The notes beneath the pieces were generated by a model. The model did no database searches, was not told the origin of the DNA, and saw only the letters and a list, made by a program, of their open reading frames with translations. From contig JAHEYB010000037.1 in assembly GCA_023251805.1 (NCBI GenBank), positions 1-36,237 on the forward strand: DNA of 36,237 bases, given 5' to 3'. Every line of letters begins with the position of its first letter. Within the stretch, counting starts at the first letter, position 1. A program made the translations under genes and the position numbers. Positions 16,449-25,022 of this stretch are shown one piece after another. The stretch is from Bacteroidota bacterium. GTDB taxonomy: Bacteria; Bacteroidota; Bacteroidia; 2-12-FULL-35-15.

Positions 16449-17714
16449 TTATAATTTAGTGATTGTCACTGATGCATTAGATGCACCAGAAATGCTAGGC
16501 AAATTAATGCTGGTTGCTGTATTATTATAGATTTGTATGGAAGATCCAGCTGGGATGTTCACAATGATGAAGCCTGTATTTTGTTGGTTGACTGCTGCGG
16601 ATGCACGCTTTGAGCCTGCAACCATTACTGCGTTCAAGTAAACGGAGCACTGATTAATCTCATTGGCTGTAACGGAGAATTCGATTTTATATGTTCCGGC
16701 ATTTGTGATGTTGATGAAAGAAGAAGCTCCGTGAGTAATACCTGCGGTGGCCGGTCCGTTGCTATCGAAAGAAATTGCGGCTCCAGCGATAACAAATTGT
16801 GCTGCGCTATTATAAACATAAGAATATTCAGAGGTTCCTCCTCCAGAGCCTGTTGGTCCTGTTGCTCCAGTCGCTCCGTTAGTTCCAGCACTTCCAGTTG
16901 CACCCGTAGCTCCGTTAGAACCATTTGTTCCAGCAGCTCCTGTTGCGCCATTTGTTCCGGCAGCACCTGTTGCGCCCGTTGCTCCGTTGGCTCCAGCAGC
17001 TCCTGTTGCGCCATTTGTTCCGGCAGCACCTGTTGCGCCCGTTGCTCCGTTGGCTCCAACACTTCCTGTCGCTCCATTTGTTCCAGCAGCACCGGTTGCT
17101 CCGTTAGCTCCTGTAGCACCATTAGCCCCCGTTGTTCCGGCCGCCCCTGTTGCGCCCGTTACTCCTGCAGTACCTGTTGGTCCAGCACTTCCAGTTGCCC
17201 CCGTAGCTCCGTTGGCTCCAGCACTTCCTGTTGCGCCATTTGTTCCGGCAGCTCCAGTCGGACCTGTAACACCATTTGTTCCGTTAGCTCCTGTAGGCCC
17301 TGTTGCTCCTGCTGTTCCGCTGGCTGCATACAATGCATAAGGCACACTCATCAATTGTTGTGTTCCCATTAATGAATAAGTTGTTCCTCCTGTTATGTCC
17401 ATACTTACTTCAATAAAGTAAGGACCGGCTGCCCAGTTAATTGTATTAAAAGTGCCTGTAACAGGTGTTCCCATTCCTACAACTAAATTTACTAATCCTA
17501 AGTTGTTGGATGTTACAGCATGTGTTTCGGTGTAAACAATTGTTCCAGAAGCTGTGGTTTGACGCAACCGAATTTGAATTCCAATTGGTTGACTCACCAA
17601 TGCAACACCTGAAGAGTTGCGGGCTACGGCTTGGTAATTAAATCCTTGCGGAGCTTGTGCAAATGCAGTAATAATTATACAATTCAAAATAAATAAGGAG
17701 AGTAATTTTTTCAT
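16449..17714 (-). CDS. Secreted collagen-like protein with a C1q/BclA-like head
   Basis: This encodes 421 residues. The signal peptide is [20 protein letters not shown]. Residues about 21-130 form the domain that begins [16 protein letters not shown] and ends [10 protein letters not shown], common at the start of Bacteroidota fibre proteins. Residues about 132-287 are uninterrupted Gly-X-Y triplets dominated by GATG, GANG, GTNG and GPTG, as in bacterial collagens such as BclA. Residues about 290-421 form a beta-rich globular end ([19 protein letters not shown]) resembling C1q/TNF-like trimerisation heads. It is expected to form a trimeric surface fibre. No T9SS sorting domain is visible. The gene follows the 17732 T9SS gene by 17 bp, so they form an operon. 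Plus-strand frames across the repeats (AP/SC-rich) are shadows. Confidence 0.88.
   Translation of the reverse strand: MKKLLSLFILNCIIITAFAQAPQGFNYQAVARNSSGVALVSQPIGIQIRLRQTTASGTIVYTETHAVTSNNLGLVNLVVGMGTPVTGTFNTINWAAGPYFIEVSMDITGGTTYSLMGTQQLMSVPYALYAASGTAGATGPTGANGTNGVTGPTGAAGTNGATGSAGANGATGATGSAGPTGTAGVTGATGAAGTTGANGATGANGATGAAGTNGATGSVGANGATGATGAAGTNGATGAAGANGATGATGAAGTNGATGAAGTNGSNGATGATGSAGTNGATGATGPTGSGGGTSEYSYVYNSAAQFVIAGAAISFDSNGPATAGITHGASSFINITNAGTYKIEFSVTANEINQCSVYLNAVMVAGSKRASAAVNQQNTGFIIVNIPAGSSIQIYNNTATSINLPSISGASNASVTITKL
16936..17061 (-). repeat. 63-bp tandem duplication inside the collagen region
   Basis: A 63-bp unit beginning at 16936 recurs at 16999 with near identity, equal to 21 residues or seven Gly-X-Y triplets. 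Looser copies of the same triplet phrases run through about 16843-17320. Such in-frame repeats can gain or lose units by slippage and so change fibre length. Confidence 0.75.
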
Positions 17715-17731
17715 CTGAGTATATTTTATGA

Positions 17732-18211
17732 CTAGTTTAATTTAATGACTTGATATGTTTTTACTTTTGAATGACTGTCTTTAACTGAAAGCAAATAAGT
17801 TCCTGCTGCGTACTTGCTCATATCTAATTGCAATTCGTTTGTTGAATCAACTTCTTTTGACTGCAACAGCCTTCCTTCTGATGACATCAACTCAACAGTA
17901 ACAGTTTCTTTTAAATTTTGAAATTGCAATTGAATATAATCAATACTAGGATTTGGAAATACAAGTACCGAATAATCAGTTTCCATATTATTGATAGCCG
18001 TTGCGAGAAGATTGGGTTGATGAAAACCCTGAGTTAAAATATCGCTTCCCATTGAGAATGTAGCGGTGACAGGCTCTCCCAGTGTCCAATCGAGTTGCGA
18101 TGTTCCATCATTAAAGCTGGTCCCCGATGTTGCAATTACATCAGGAGCTATGGATTGCGCCATTGCGGTCTTTACAAAAACAACAACAACTATAAGTAAA
18201 AGTCTTTTCAT
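17732..18211 (-). CDS. Small secreted protein with T9SS sorting domain
   Basis: This encodes 159 residues from the ATG at 18211, which starts a signal peptide ([19 protein letters not shown]). The 103-codon upstream extension crosses the divergent promoter and overlaps the glyS start, so it is rejected. Residues 20-65 contain the [23 protein letters not shown]...LTQGFHQPN segment often seen just before sorting domains in Bacteroidota. The rest is a T9SS type A domain ([16 protein letters not shown]...[23 protein letters not shown]). It thus has almost no separate cargo domain. It leads an operon with the collagen-like gene and has a good promoter at 18233-18263. Confidence 0.87.
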   Translation of the reverse strand: MKRLLLIVVVVFVKTAMAQSIAPDVIATSGTSFNDGTSQLDWTLGEPVTATFSMGSDILTQGFHQPNLLATAINNMETDYSVLVFPNPSIDYIQLQFQNLKETVTVELMSSEGRLLQSKEVDSTNELQLDMSKYAAGTYLLSVKDSHSKVKTYQVIKLN

Positions 18212-18232
18212 GGAAATGGAGTATCGTTCTAT

Positions 18233-18263
18233 CAAATATAGAATAATTACTCGGAAAAGCAAA
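18233..18263 (-). promoter_or_regulatory. Bacteroidota promoter for the T9SS/collagen operon
   Basis: On the minus strand TTTG (18260-18263) and TATATTTG (18233-18240) are spaced by 19 nt, an exact match to the phylum consensus. The box ends 21 nt before the ATG at 18211. Confidence 0.62.
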
Positions 18264-18276
18264 AAATCCATCCAAG

Positions 18277-18284
18277 TATTTTTG
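18277..18284 (+). promoter_or_regulatory. -7 box for glyS
   Basis: TATTTTTG lies 17 nt before the glyS ATG. No TTTG is seen at the -33 position. It is back-to-back with the promoter at 18233-18263. Confidence 0.4.
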
Positions 18285-18301
18285 CTATTTTTACGCTCAT
18301 T

Positions 18302-19849
18302 ATGGCAAACCAAGAAGATATTTTTAAAAACATTATTTCCCACTCCAAAGAGTACGGGTTTATTTTTCAAAGCAGCGAAATTTACGATGGCTTGAGTGCG
18401 GTGTATGATTACGGACAAATGGGTGCGGAGTTGAAAAAGAACTTGCGCGAATACTGGTGGAAAGCAATGGTGCAGATGCACGAAAATATTGTAGGAATTG
18501 ATGCTGCTATTTTTATGCATCCTACTACTTGGAAAGCGTCAGGACACGTAGATGCATTTAACGACCCATTGATTGATAACAAAGACAGTAAAAAAAGATA
18601 CCGTGCTGATGTTTTAATTGAAGATCATGTTGCAAAAATTGAAGGCAAAATTCAGAAAGAAGTTGATAAAGCAAAAGAACGTTTTGGAGATGCGTTTGAT
18701 GAAGCACAGTTTCGTGCAACCAATGCACGCGTGTTGGAAAATCAAGCGAAAGCAGATGCTATCCTTGCAAAATTTAAAGATGCTTTAGAAAAAAATGATT
18801 TAGAAGCAGTTCGTCAAATCATCATCGATTGCGAAATTGTTTGTCCGATTTCCGGTTCAAAAAACTGGACCGAAGTACGTCAATTCAATTTGATGTTCAG
18901 CACGTCTATGGGTGCTGTTAGCGAGGATTCAAATACTATTTACCTTCGCCCCGAAACAGCGCAAGGGATTTTTGTAAATTTCTTAAACGTTCAGAAATCT
19001 GGGAGAATGAAAATTCCGTTTGGAATTGCTCAAACCGGAAAAGCTTTCCGAAATGAGATTGTAGCGCGCCAATTTATTTTCCGTATGCGTGAATTCGAAC
19101 AAATGGAAATGCAATTTTTTGTGCGCCCCGGCTCCGAAATGGAATGGTACAATTACTGGAAAGAAACACGTATGAAGTGGCACAATTCATTAGGGTTTGG
19201 AGAAGCGAATTACCGTTTTCATGATCATATTAAATTAGCACATTATGCAAATGCAGCTTGCGACATCGAATTTAATTTCCCATTCGGATTTAAAGAGTTG
19301 GAAGGAATTCACTCACGCACCGATTTCGATTTAAAAGCACATGAACAACATTCAGGAAAAAAATTACAATACTTCGATCCTGAATTAAATCAGAATTATG
19401 TTCCCTATGTTGTAGAAACATCTGTAGGATTGGACAGATTATTTTTAGCTGTGATGAGCAAAGCATTCGTAGAAGAAAAATTAGAAGACGGAACAATTCG
19501 TACAGCATTAAATCTTCCTGCATTTTTAGCTCCGATAAAAGTGGCTGTGCTTCCCTTATTAAAGAAAGATGGTCTGCCGGAAAAAGCAAGAGAGGTTTTA
19601 GATTTATTAAAGTTCGACCATGCAACAACGTATGATGAAAAAGATACAATTGGAAAACGTTACCGCAGACAAGATGCAATTGGAACTCCTTTTTGTATTA
19701 CGGTTGATCATCAATCCTTAGAAGATAACACGGTTACTATCCGCCACAGAGATACAATGACACAAGATCGTGTAAGTATTGATGCGCTTGTGAAAATTGT
19801 GGATGATAAAGTGAGTTTTAAAAAAGCGTTACAAGGGTTAAATGGTTAA
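18302..19849 (+). CDS. glyS: Glycyl-tRNA synthetase, single-chain type
   Basis: This encodes 515 residues, normal for the homodimeric (alpha2) glycyl-tRNA synthetase. It charges tRNA-Gly with glycine using ATP in the cytoplasm. Class II motifs are visible: motif 1 region GLSAVYDYGQMGAELKKNLREYWW; the RPETAQGIFVNF segment; motif 2 FRNEIVARQFIFRMREFEQMEMQFF; motif 3 YVPYVVETSVGLDRLFLAVM. The C-terminal anticodon-binding domain begins near FLAPIKVAVLPLLKKDGLP and includes the segment RRQDAIGTPFCITVD. The start ATG at 18302 gives the expected MANQEDIFKNIISHSKEYGF N-terminus. Confidence 0.97.
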   Translation: MANQEDIFKNIISHSKEYGFIFQSSEIYDGLSAVYDYGQMGAELKKNLREYWWKAMVQMHENIVGIDAAIFMHPTTWKASGHVDAFNDPLIDNKDSKKRYRADVLIEDHVAKIEGKIQKEVDKAKERFGDAFDEAQFRATNARVLENQAKADAILAKFKDALEKNDLEAVRQIIIDCEIVCPISGSKNWTEVRQFNLMFSTSMGAVSEDSNTIYLRPETAQGIFVNFLNVQKSGRMKIPFGIAQTGKAFRNEIVARQFIFRMREFEQMEMQFFVRPGSEMEWYNYWKETRMKWHNSLGFGEANYRFHDHIKLAHYANAACDIEFNFPFGFKELEGIHSRTDFDLKAHEQHSGKKLQYFDPELNQNYVPYVVETSVGLDRLFLAVMSKAFVEEKLEDGTIRTALNLPAFLAPIKVAVLPLLKKDGLPEKAREVLDLLKFDHATTYDEKDTIGKRYRRQDAIGTPFCITVDHQSLEDNTVTIRHRDTMTQDRVSIDALVKIVDDKVSFKKALQGLNG

Positions 19850-19923
19850 TTGGTTTGCTATGTGTGAAATTCTATGTCATTCCTTTTTAAAGTGAGAAAC
19901 GAAGCAGGACGATTCCAAACAAC

Positions 19924-19968
19924 AAATCCCCCTAGCCCCCTTTTTCTAAGGGGGAATTGCTCCGAAAG
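19924..19968. repeat. Dispersed repeat family A, short form, copy 2
   Basis: AATCCCCCTAGCCCCCTTT..., a short loop, then AAGGGGGAATTGCTCCGAAAG. The C-run and G-run form a hairpin. The copy lies between glyS and the OmpA-TPR gene, about 50 bp before the latter's ATG, so it could affect its leader or act as a weak terminator. Confidence 0.8.
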
Positions 19969-20019
19969 TTTAATTCCATTACAAAGTATCAGTTTCAAAA
20001 ATTGTTTTATTTTAGCTAT

Positions 20020-22488
20020 ATGAAACAACTACTCCGCTTATTATTTTCTTTCATTTTCATTTTAGGAACATTTAATTCATTTTCGCAAAGTGCCGGAAAA
20101 CTTTTTTCTCAAGGGAAAGATGCTGCCGAACAAGGTAAAACAGATGAAGCCATTGCTCTTTTCACCAAAGCTTTAGAAATGAAACCAAAGGATGATGAGG
20201 TGATGATTGAGCGTGGAAAAGCGTATGAAAAGAAAAACGATTTAGAAAAAGCGGTTGCAGACTATGATAATGCACTTAATATCCATGGAGACAAAAAATT
20301 ATATCTTCATACTGCTGATTTGAAAATGCAATTAAACAAATGGCCACAAGCCTTGTTTGATATTGATAGAGTGCTGGAAGATGATAAAGGAGAAATAGAA
20401 GCGTACGAACAAAAAGCGTGGTGTTTGATCAACACCAAAAAATTTGCCGATGCTTTGACAACTTGTGAAGTAGCACTTGCAAAAAATCAATACAATCATC
20501 GTTTGCATTATTTAAAAGGAATGAGCAAGGATAGTTTGAAAGATTATGTGGTTGCCGTTGCCGAATATCAACGTGCGGTAACAATAATGAACGGACTTAC
20601 TGAAAAGAATCAGCCCAGGTTCAAGCCTTACTACACAAATTTGGCAATGGCGCAAACAAATGCAAAAATGTATGACGATGCAATTAAAAATTATACGACT
20701 GCAACAAAAATTGATGAGAAAGATTCCATCTCTCCTTTAAATTATCGCGTATACTACTATAGAAGTTTCCCTTATTTATTGAAAAATGATTTTACAAATG
20801 CTATTGGCGATTTAACAAAGGCAATTGTAATGAATGAAAAAGACACGGAGCCAATTTATCAACGTGGCTTGGTGTATCAAAAAACCAGTCAGTTTCAAAG
20901 TGCGATAAATGATTTTACAAAGTTTATTCAGCTGGACGATAAAAATGCGGAGGTGTTTAGTAATCGTGCGAAATGTTATTTAGAGGCGAGCAATTACAAA
21001 GAAGCAATCAAAGATTTTTCACAAGCGGTTGCTCTTTCCAAAAATCCCGAAACAGAAAAACTGTTGGCGGATACCAAACAAAAATTATATGAAGCCAACC
21101 GCGAAAGTGATAGTCCGGATATCAAAATTGAATATCCTCAAATAGATATGAGTAATTTCATTAATGTGTTCGACAATCAGATTGATGTATTAATTGAAGG
21201 ATATGTGAAGGATAAAAGTCAGGTTGAATTCATTAAAATAAATGGGGTTGTTGCAAAATATAAAGAGTCGGAAATCAATCCTGAATTTAAGTGTCGCGTT
21301 CCTTTAAAGGGAGATGTTAGAAAATTAGAAATAGTGGTGTCGGATGTGTATCATAACACTTCAACAAAAACTATAAAAGTAGGGCGACTCATTAACGACT
21401 CAAAAGTAAAAGTAACTTTTGCCGGAAAAATTTTATCGGATGATGGTAAAGCACCGCTTCAAAATCGTGAAGTGTACTTGGTGAATGAAAAAGGAGAAAT
21501 ATTTTTTGTTTCTAAAACGGATCCCAATGGTAAATTTAAATTTGAAAATTTGCCGTATGACCAAGGTTATTTTTTAACGATGGATGTAAGCGATACGCCA
21601 CTGGCAAAAAAATCTAAATTTATTATTGCTGATGAAAATGGAAATACGATTCTTTCATCGTCAGAAGATGGAGATCAAAAATTCAGATTTTCCATTTTGC
21701 CATCCGATTATGCTACTATGAGTTTAATGACCTTGGATGATGCGCCATTGCTGGTGGATATCAAAGGAAAATTAATTGCATCCAACGAAAGCAAAACACC
21801 TCTTTCGAATATAACAGTAACGTTGATGAATGGAAAAGGAGAAGCAATTTCCAGTAAAAAAACAGATGCTTTCGGGGCATTTTTGTTTTCGAAATTAGCA
21901 CCGCGTGAAGACTATACTATTAAAACAGACAGTGCAGAATCGAAAAACATTGCGGAAAATAAAATTTTGATTACCGATGAAAACGGAAAAATTATAAAGG
22001 AGTTGATGCGAAATCCTGCCGGATATTTCAAATACACATTATTGCCGGCAGATAAGGCCCAATTGATAAAAATTTCTGCGGTCGATCCATGGTTAAAAGC
22101 ATTAAAACTTTCGAAAGATAAATCTGAAATGTTGATTATTGAAAACATCTACTATCCATCGGGGTCGTTTGAAATATTACCTGAAGCGGAAGTGGTTTTA
22201 GCAAAAGCCATTGAAGCATTGGGTAGCAACCCAAAATTAGTGATAGAGGTGCAAGCGCATACGGATGCGGTGGCAAGTGATGAATACAATATGGAGCTTT
22301 CACAAAAAAGAGCAAACACAGCAATGGAATATATTGCTTCAAAAGGGATTGATAAAAAACGACTGACTGCAAAAGGATTTGGTGAAACACAATTGACCAA
22401 TAAATGTGTGAATGGAGTAGAATGTTCGGATGCGGAGCACAAACAAAATCGTAGAACGGTGTTTAAAATTAGTTACGTGGGGAATTAA
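20020..22488 (+). CDS. TPR - CNA-B-like - OmpA envelope protein
   Basis: This encodes 822 residues from the ATG at 20020, which opens the signal peptide (MKQLLRLLFSFIFILGTFNSFSQ). The longer frame from 19957 starts in a dispersed repeat and is rejected. Residues about 25-355 are eight or so TPR units (GKTDEAIALFTKALEMKPKD and similar). A linker with an Ig-like strand set follows (VLIEGYVKDKSQVEFIKING). Two carboxypeptidase-regulatory/CNA-B-like modules come next (about 463-525 and 580-640). The OmpA peptidoglycan-binding domain (about 706-822) includes HTDAVASDEYNMELSQKRA with the Asp and Arg expected to bind diaminopimelate. The layout recalls PorE/SprE-type T9SS accessory proteins but lacks a WD40 propeller. 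It probably links an outer-membrane complex to the cell wall. Confidence 0.9.
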   Translation: MKQLLRLLFSFIFILGTFNSFSQSAGKLFSQGKDAAEQGKTDEAIALFTKALEMKPKDDEVMIERGKAYEKKNDLEKAVADYDNALNIHGDKKLYLHTADLKMQLNKWPQALFDIDRVLEDDKGEIEAYEQKAWCLINTKKFADALTTCEVALAKNQYNHRLHYLKGMSKDSLKDYVVAVAEYQRAVTIMNGLTEKNQPRFKPYYTNLAMAQTNAKMYDDAIKNYTTATKIDEKDSISPLNYRVYYYRSFPYLLKNDFTNAIGDLTKAIVMNEKDTEPIYQRGLVYQKTSQFQSAINDFTKFIQLDDKNAEVFSNRAKCYLEASNYKEAIKDFSQAVALSKNPETEKLLADTKQKLYEANRESDSPDIKIEYPQIDMSNFINVFDNQIDVLIEGYVKDKSQVEFIKINGVVAKYKESEINPEFKCRVPLKGDVRKLEIVVSDVYHNTSTKTIKVGRLINDSKVKVTFAGKILSDDGKAPLQNREVYLVNEKGEIFFVSKTDPNGKFKFENLPYDQGYFLTMDVSDTPLAKKSKFIIADENGNTILSSSEDGDQKFRFSILPSDYATMSLMTLDDAPLLVDIKGKLIASNESKTPLSNITVTLMNGKGEAISSKKTDAFGAFLFSKLAPREDYTIKTDSAESKNIAENKILITDENGKIIKELMRNPAGYFKYTLLPADKAQLIKISAVDPWLKALKLSKDKSEMLIIENIYYPSGSFEILPEAEVVLAKAIEALGSNPKLVIEVQAHTDAVASDEYNMELSQKRANTAMEYIASKGIDKKRLTAKGFGETQLTNKCVNGVECSDAEHKQNRRTVFKISYVGN

Positions 22489-22492
22489 AGCA

Positions 22493-22524
22493 ATCCCCCT
22501 AGCCCCCTTCACCAAGGGGGAATT
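22493..22524. repeat. Dispersed repeat family A, short form, copy 3
   Basis: AATCCCCCTAGCCCCCTTCACCAAGGGGGAATT: CCCCCTT (22503-22509) pairs with AAGGGGG (22514-22520). It starts 5 bp past the OmpA-TPR stop codon and could double as a transcription stop. Confidence 0.8.
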
Positions 22525-22532
22525 AACCCATT

Positions 22533-22590
22533 CGCCCTTCGACTCCGCTCAGGATGACGCGCTCAGGGTGACAGAGAAGGGAAACGAAAG
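22533..22590. repeat. Dispersed repeat family B, copy 2
   Basis: The run CGCCCTTCGACTCCGCTCAG, followed by GATGACGCGCTCAGGGTGACAGAGAAGGG, carries two partial copies of the family B motif. It directly follows family A copy 3, the same adjacent A-then-B arrangement as at 14351-14437. Confidence 0.7.
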
Positions 22591-22609
22591 CAATTGTTTA
22601 TCAAAAAGC

Positions 22610-22637
22610 AGAAGGCCTCACAAAGTGAAGCCTTTCT
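22610..22637 (+). terminator. Hairpin terminator after the OmpA-TPR gene
   Basis: AGAAGGCCTCAC and GTGAAGCCTTTCT pair around a 3-nt loop with one mismatch and one bulge, followed by a weak T-run. It is 121 bp past the stop, beyond the repeats. Confidence 0.5.
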
Positions 22638-22688
22638 ACCCTCTAAACTAAAAATGAATTGATTAACCAATCAAATCATCACAAACAA

Positions 22689-22845
22689 GCCCTTATGGGC
22701 GGGTTGACTTTCAGATGAAGCATCGGGCTCTCTTTCCCTAGCTTCACCCTCCGGTCTGAAACAAATCCTGCTCTCTTAACAGGATTTAAACTCTTAATTT
22801 TTCTTTTCTCTTTGTCAATCAACAGACCCCGATATTCATCGGGGT
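22689..22845. other. Structured intergenic region, possible non-coding RNA
   Basis: Four inverted repeats lie in series. They are GCCC-TTAT-GGGC (22689-22700); a two-part stem TTTCAGA-TGAAGC with GCTTCA and TCTGAAA (22709-22761); AAATCCTG-9 nt-CAGGATTT (22763-22787) followed by a T-rich run; and ACCCCGAT-ATTC-ATCGGGGT (22826-22845). No ORF fits. The T-rich run after the third hairpin would suit a plus-strand transcript ending there. The last hairpin could terminate the PorP gene on the minus strand, but its T-run is poor. I do not recognise a known RNA family. Confidence 0.4.
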
Positions 22846-22876
22846 AAGTACAACTAATTTCTTCGAAATATTTGTA

Positions 22877-23833
22877 CTAAAAACTAGGACAAGTACTCGG
22901 ACGATATCTTGGTCTCGGTTTTTTACAATTAAAATTCATACCTACAGATATTTCGTGTGAACCTGCCGTTGCATTCGTTAATTTTGAAATAGTAACATCA
23001 TAACTATATCCTGCTTTGAATACACCATGCGTAACTCCTATTAATAAAATAAAGGAATCGTTATTACGATACCACAATCCACCAACCAGCGCACCTTTTG
23101 TCACGTACACTCCTAAATTCAATTGACGAAAATCTTGTTGCTGTTGATACAAGATATTTGGTGACACACTTGTTTCGCTGCTTTTGCTTCCAACAGGAAT
23201 GGTAGCTCCGGCATGTCCTGTGAATTTTACAGGTAATTTACTGTCGCCTATTAATCCTTCATTGGGAGTTGTTAAGTGATGTGCTGCAAATCCAACAAAT
23301 ACATATTTACTAAACATTACAGCTCCGGCAGAAAAATCCACAAATGAACGGCTTGAGCGCTCCGGTATTTCTTCTGTATTATAAACAAAACCTCTTCGTT
23401 CTTCAATCATATCTCCAAATGTTAGTTTACTCCAATCAAGTGCTTTTTGTCCGTAAGTAGCTTGTAATCCTGCATTCACAGAAAAATTTCGGTTGATTTG
23501 AACTTGTTTGGAATAGATAGCACTTACATTGGTTGTTTTTAATGTTCCTCTTCCTGCATTATCTTGTGTTACCAAAACACCTATACCACTTTTTATTCCG
23601 AAAATGTATCTATCAATAGAAGCACTTGTAGTAACATACGTTCCCGAAATGCCGGGCCACTCGTTACGGTAATTGATAGCAATACGGGGACAGATATTTG
23701 AGCCGGCAAGAGCAGGGTTCAGGTAAAGTGGATTGGCATAAAACTGAGTGAATTCAGGGTCTTGAGCCATGGCCGACTTATAAGTTATCAAGCTTAGTGA
23801 AAACAGTATAATTAGTAAGTAGCTTTTTTTCAT
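22877..23833 (-). CDS. PorP/SprF-family outer-membrane protein
   Basis: This encodes 318 residues. The signal peptide MKKSYLLIILFSLSLITYKSAMA is followed by QDPEFTQFYANPLYLNPALAGS, the hallmark start of the PorP/SprF family. Later landmarks are YRNEWPGISGTYVTTSASID, GIGVLVTQDNAGRGTLKTT, and a C-terminal series of alternating hydrophobic strands ending in GSHEISVGMNFNCKK. It forms a 14- or 16-strand type barrel typical of the family. SprF/PorP proteins sit in the outer membrane and pair with T9SS for export or anchoring of adhesins. The short tail after the last strand (KKPRPRYRPSTCPSF) is basic and Cys-containing. It lies downstream of the sigma/anti-sigma pair and converges with the OmpA-TPR gene. 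Confidence 0.93.
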   Translation of the reverse strand: MKKSYLLIILFSLSLITYKSAMAQDPEFTQFYANPLYLNPALAGSNICPRIAINYRNEWPGISGTYVTTSASIDRYIFGIKSGIGVLVTQDNAGRGTLKTTNVSAIYSKQVQINRNFSVNAGLQATYGQKALDWSKLTFGDMIEERRGFVYNTEEIPERSSRSFVDFSAGAVMFSKYVFVGFAAHHLTTPNEGLIGDSKLPVKFTGHAGATIPVGSKSSETSVSPNILYQQQQDFRQLNLGVYVTKGALVGGLWYRNNDSFILLIGVTHGVFKAGYSYDVTISKLTNATAGSHEISVGMNFNCKKPRPRYRPSTCPSF

Positions 23834-24317
23834 GGGAACGTTTTATCGGTTCTAATAATAAGACGAGGGTACTTTGGAAGGGTTGCCTGAGAAAGTCTTC
23901 TTTTTTAGAAAAAACAGAAGTTTGCTAATCTGCATTCTAGTTACGATAAATGTCAGACCTCCCTATGTTTATTCTGTTCTTTTCTGCTTGATCAGAAAAG
24001 AACCAAAAGAATCAAGACTGGGCGATTGCTTCCCGCCTCTCACCATTTCCAGGAAAATCTAAAGCAAAAAAACTAAAGTTTTTGCTAAGATTTTCTCTGA
24101 AAAAGGCGTTCACCCCTTGGCGGCATCGCGCCCAGCCAGGCCTTACCCGCGTCTCCGAAAGGATAATTTGTCTTTGACATGAATGTTCTGAAGGGAACTT
24201 TACGTTTTAAAAACGTAAGATTAAAATGAATTGAAATGATTATTTCGGAGGAAGCCCTTCTCCTTAGGAGAAGGTGTCCCGCTAAAGCGGGACGGATAAG
24301 GTCAGAGGGGTTAGGTT
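23834..24317. repeat. 484-bp region made of several palindromic repeats
   Basis: This non-coding stretch includes GTTCTTTTCTG-6 nt-CAGAAAAGAAC (23976-24003, perfect 11-bp arms); a longer hairpin with arms GAAAATCT and AGATTTTC and inner GCAAAAA/TTTTTGC (24053-24095); a GC-rich segment (24110-24155); TCTCCGAAAGGATAATT (24152-24168), repeated at 29359-29375; and CCTTCTCC-tta-GGAGAAGG followed by GTCCCGCT-aa-AGCGGGAC (24256-24293). A 62-codon plus-strand frame at 23874-24062 runs through these repeats without a leader or family resemblance and is not called. The PorP promoter must lie at the high-coordinate side of its start, but no clear box is seen. Confidence 0.75.
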
Positions 24318-25022
24318 TTACTTAATGGTGTCTTTTAACATTTGTTCCTTTTGCTTGCGAATACTATCAGCATTGAGGTTCATTAAGCCAGTCAGCCCAA
24401 TTCCACTGCTTGTTCCTTTTGCAACAGCCGCCTTTTTAGTGCTTTCCTTTTCTTTGGTTTTATGAATAATTCCTTTTGAGGAGTCGATCATATCACCAAA
24501 AACAGGTTCATTACCCATAACAGATACTTTTTGATTTTTAGCAAAATCGTTATCGTTAGGGGTAGTTTTAGTCTTTTTGTCGGTTTTCTTTTTATCTACA
24601 ACGGCAACAGTATTTTTTATTTCAGGAGCAATTGTTTTAACCTCGGGAATAACAGCAGGTTGTTCTTTAGCAACAGCAGTTTCCGTTTTAATGGTATTGG
24701 TAAGAACCGGAGCTGGAATAGTTTTCGCAGGAGCTGGTGCCACTTTATTTTCAACAGCAGGAACAATAGTTTCGGTTGTGTTTATATTAGAAGGAGTGGA
24801 AGATGAATTCATTCCTTTATAGATAGCAAATCCGCCAACAAGCACAATTCCTCCAATAATCAAAGCCATATTATAATTGGCTTTAGTGGCAATTGTTTTA
24901 GGTGTAGCATCGAGCATGCGCTCCATACGCGCCCAATCGCCTGAATCGTACTTAGCATCGTAATTGCTTAAGTTTTCTTTTAGCGTTTCATCAAGGTTAC
25001 TTGGAGGAGTATTATTTTCCAT
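24318..25022 (-). CDS. Single-pass membrane protein, probable anti-sigma factor
   Basis: This encodes 234 residues. A ~50-residue cytoplasmic N-terminus (NLDETLKENLSNYDAKYDSGDWARMERMLD) is followed by one transmembrane helix (NMALIIGGIVLVGGFAIYKG), then a long P/A/T/V/K-rich periplasmic tail and a final helical patch (MNLNADSIRKQKEQMLKD). It starts inside the sigma-factor gene with an 11-bp overlap, so the two are translationally coupled. That context and topology fit an anti-sigma factor that holds the ECF sigma at the membrane. It has neither the zinc-finger (HxxxCxxC) nor the FecR signature, so the assignment rests on context. Confidence 0.7.
   Translation of the reverse strand: MENNTPPSNLDETLKENLSNYDAKYDSGDWARMERMLDATPKTIATKANYNMALIIGGIVLVGGFAIYKGMNSSSTPSNINTTETIVPAVENKVAPAPAKTIPAPVLTNTIKTETAVAKEQPAVIPEVKTIAPEIKNTVAVVDKKKTDKKTKTTPNDNDFAKNQKVSVMGNEPVFGDMIDSSKGIIHKTKEKESTKKAAVAKGTSSGIGLTGLMNLNADSIRKQKEQMLKDTIK

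Noticed and set aside
16936..17320. CRISPR-like array
   Set aside because: The regular units are Gly-X-Y codon repeats in frame, without unique spacers or cas genes.
16731..17372. Long plus-strand Ser/Cys-rich and Ala/Pro-rich frames across the collagen region
   Set aside because: They are mirror products of the Gly-X-Y codon repeats on the minus strand and have no leader or domain. The minus frame has signal peptide, repeats and head domain.
17732..18520. 262-residue version of the small T9SS protein
   Set aside because: The extra 103 residues cover the divergent promoter and the antisense of glyS, and would bury the signal peptide. The ATG at 18211 is used instead.
22826..22845. Strong terminator for the PorP gene
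   Set aside because: The stem is perfect, but neither strand has a T-run after it, and the sequence type is a common dispersed hairpin. It is kept only as part of the structured region.
23874..24062. 62-codon frame upstream of the PorP gene
   Set aside because: It is built from palindromic repeats (23976-24095), with no leader, promoter or recognisable family.
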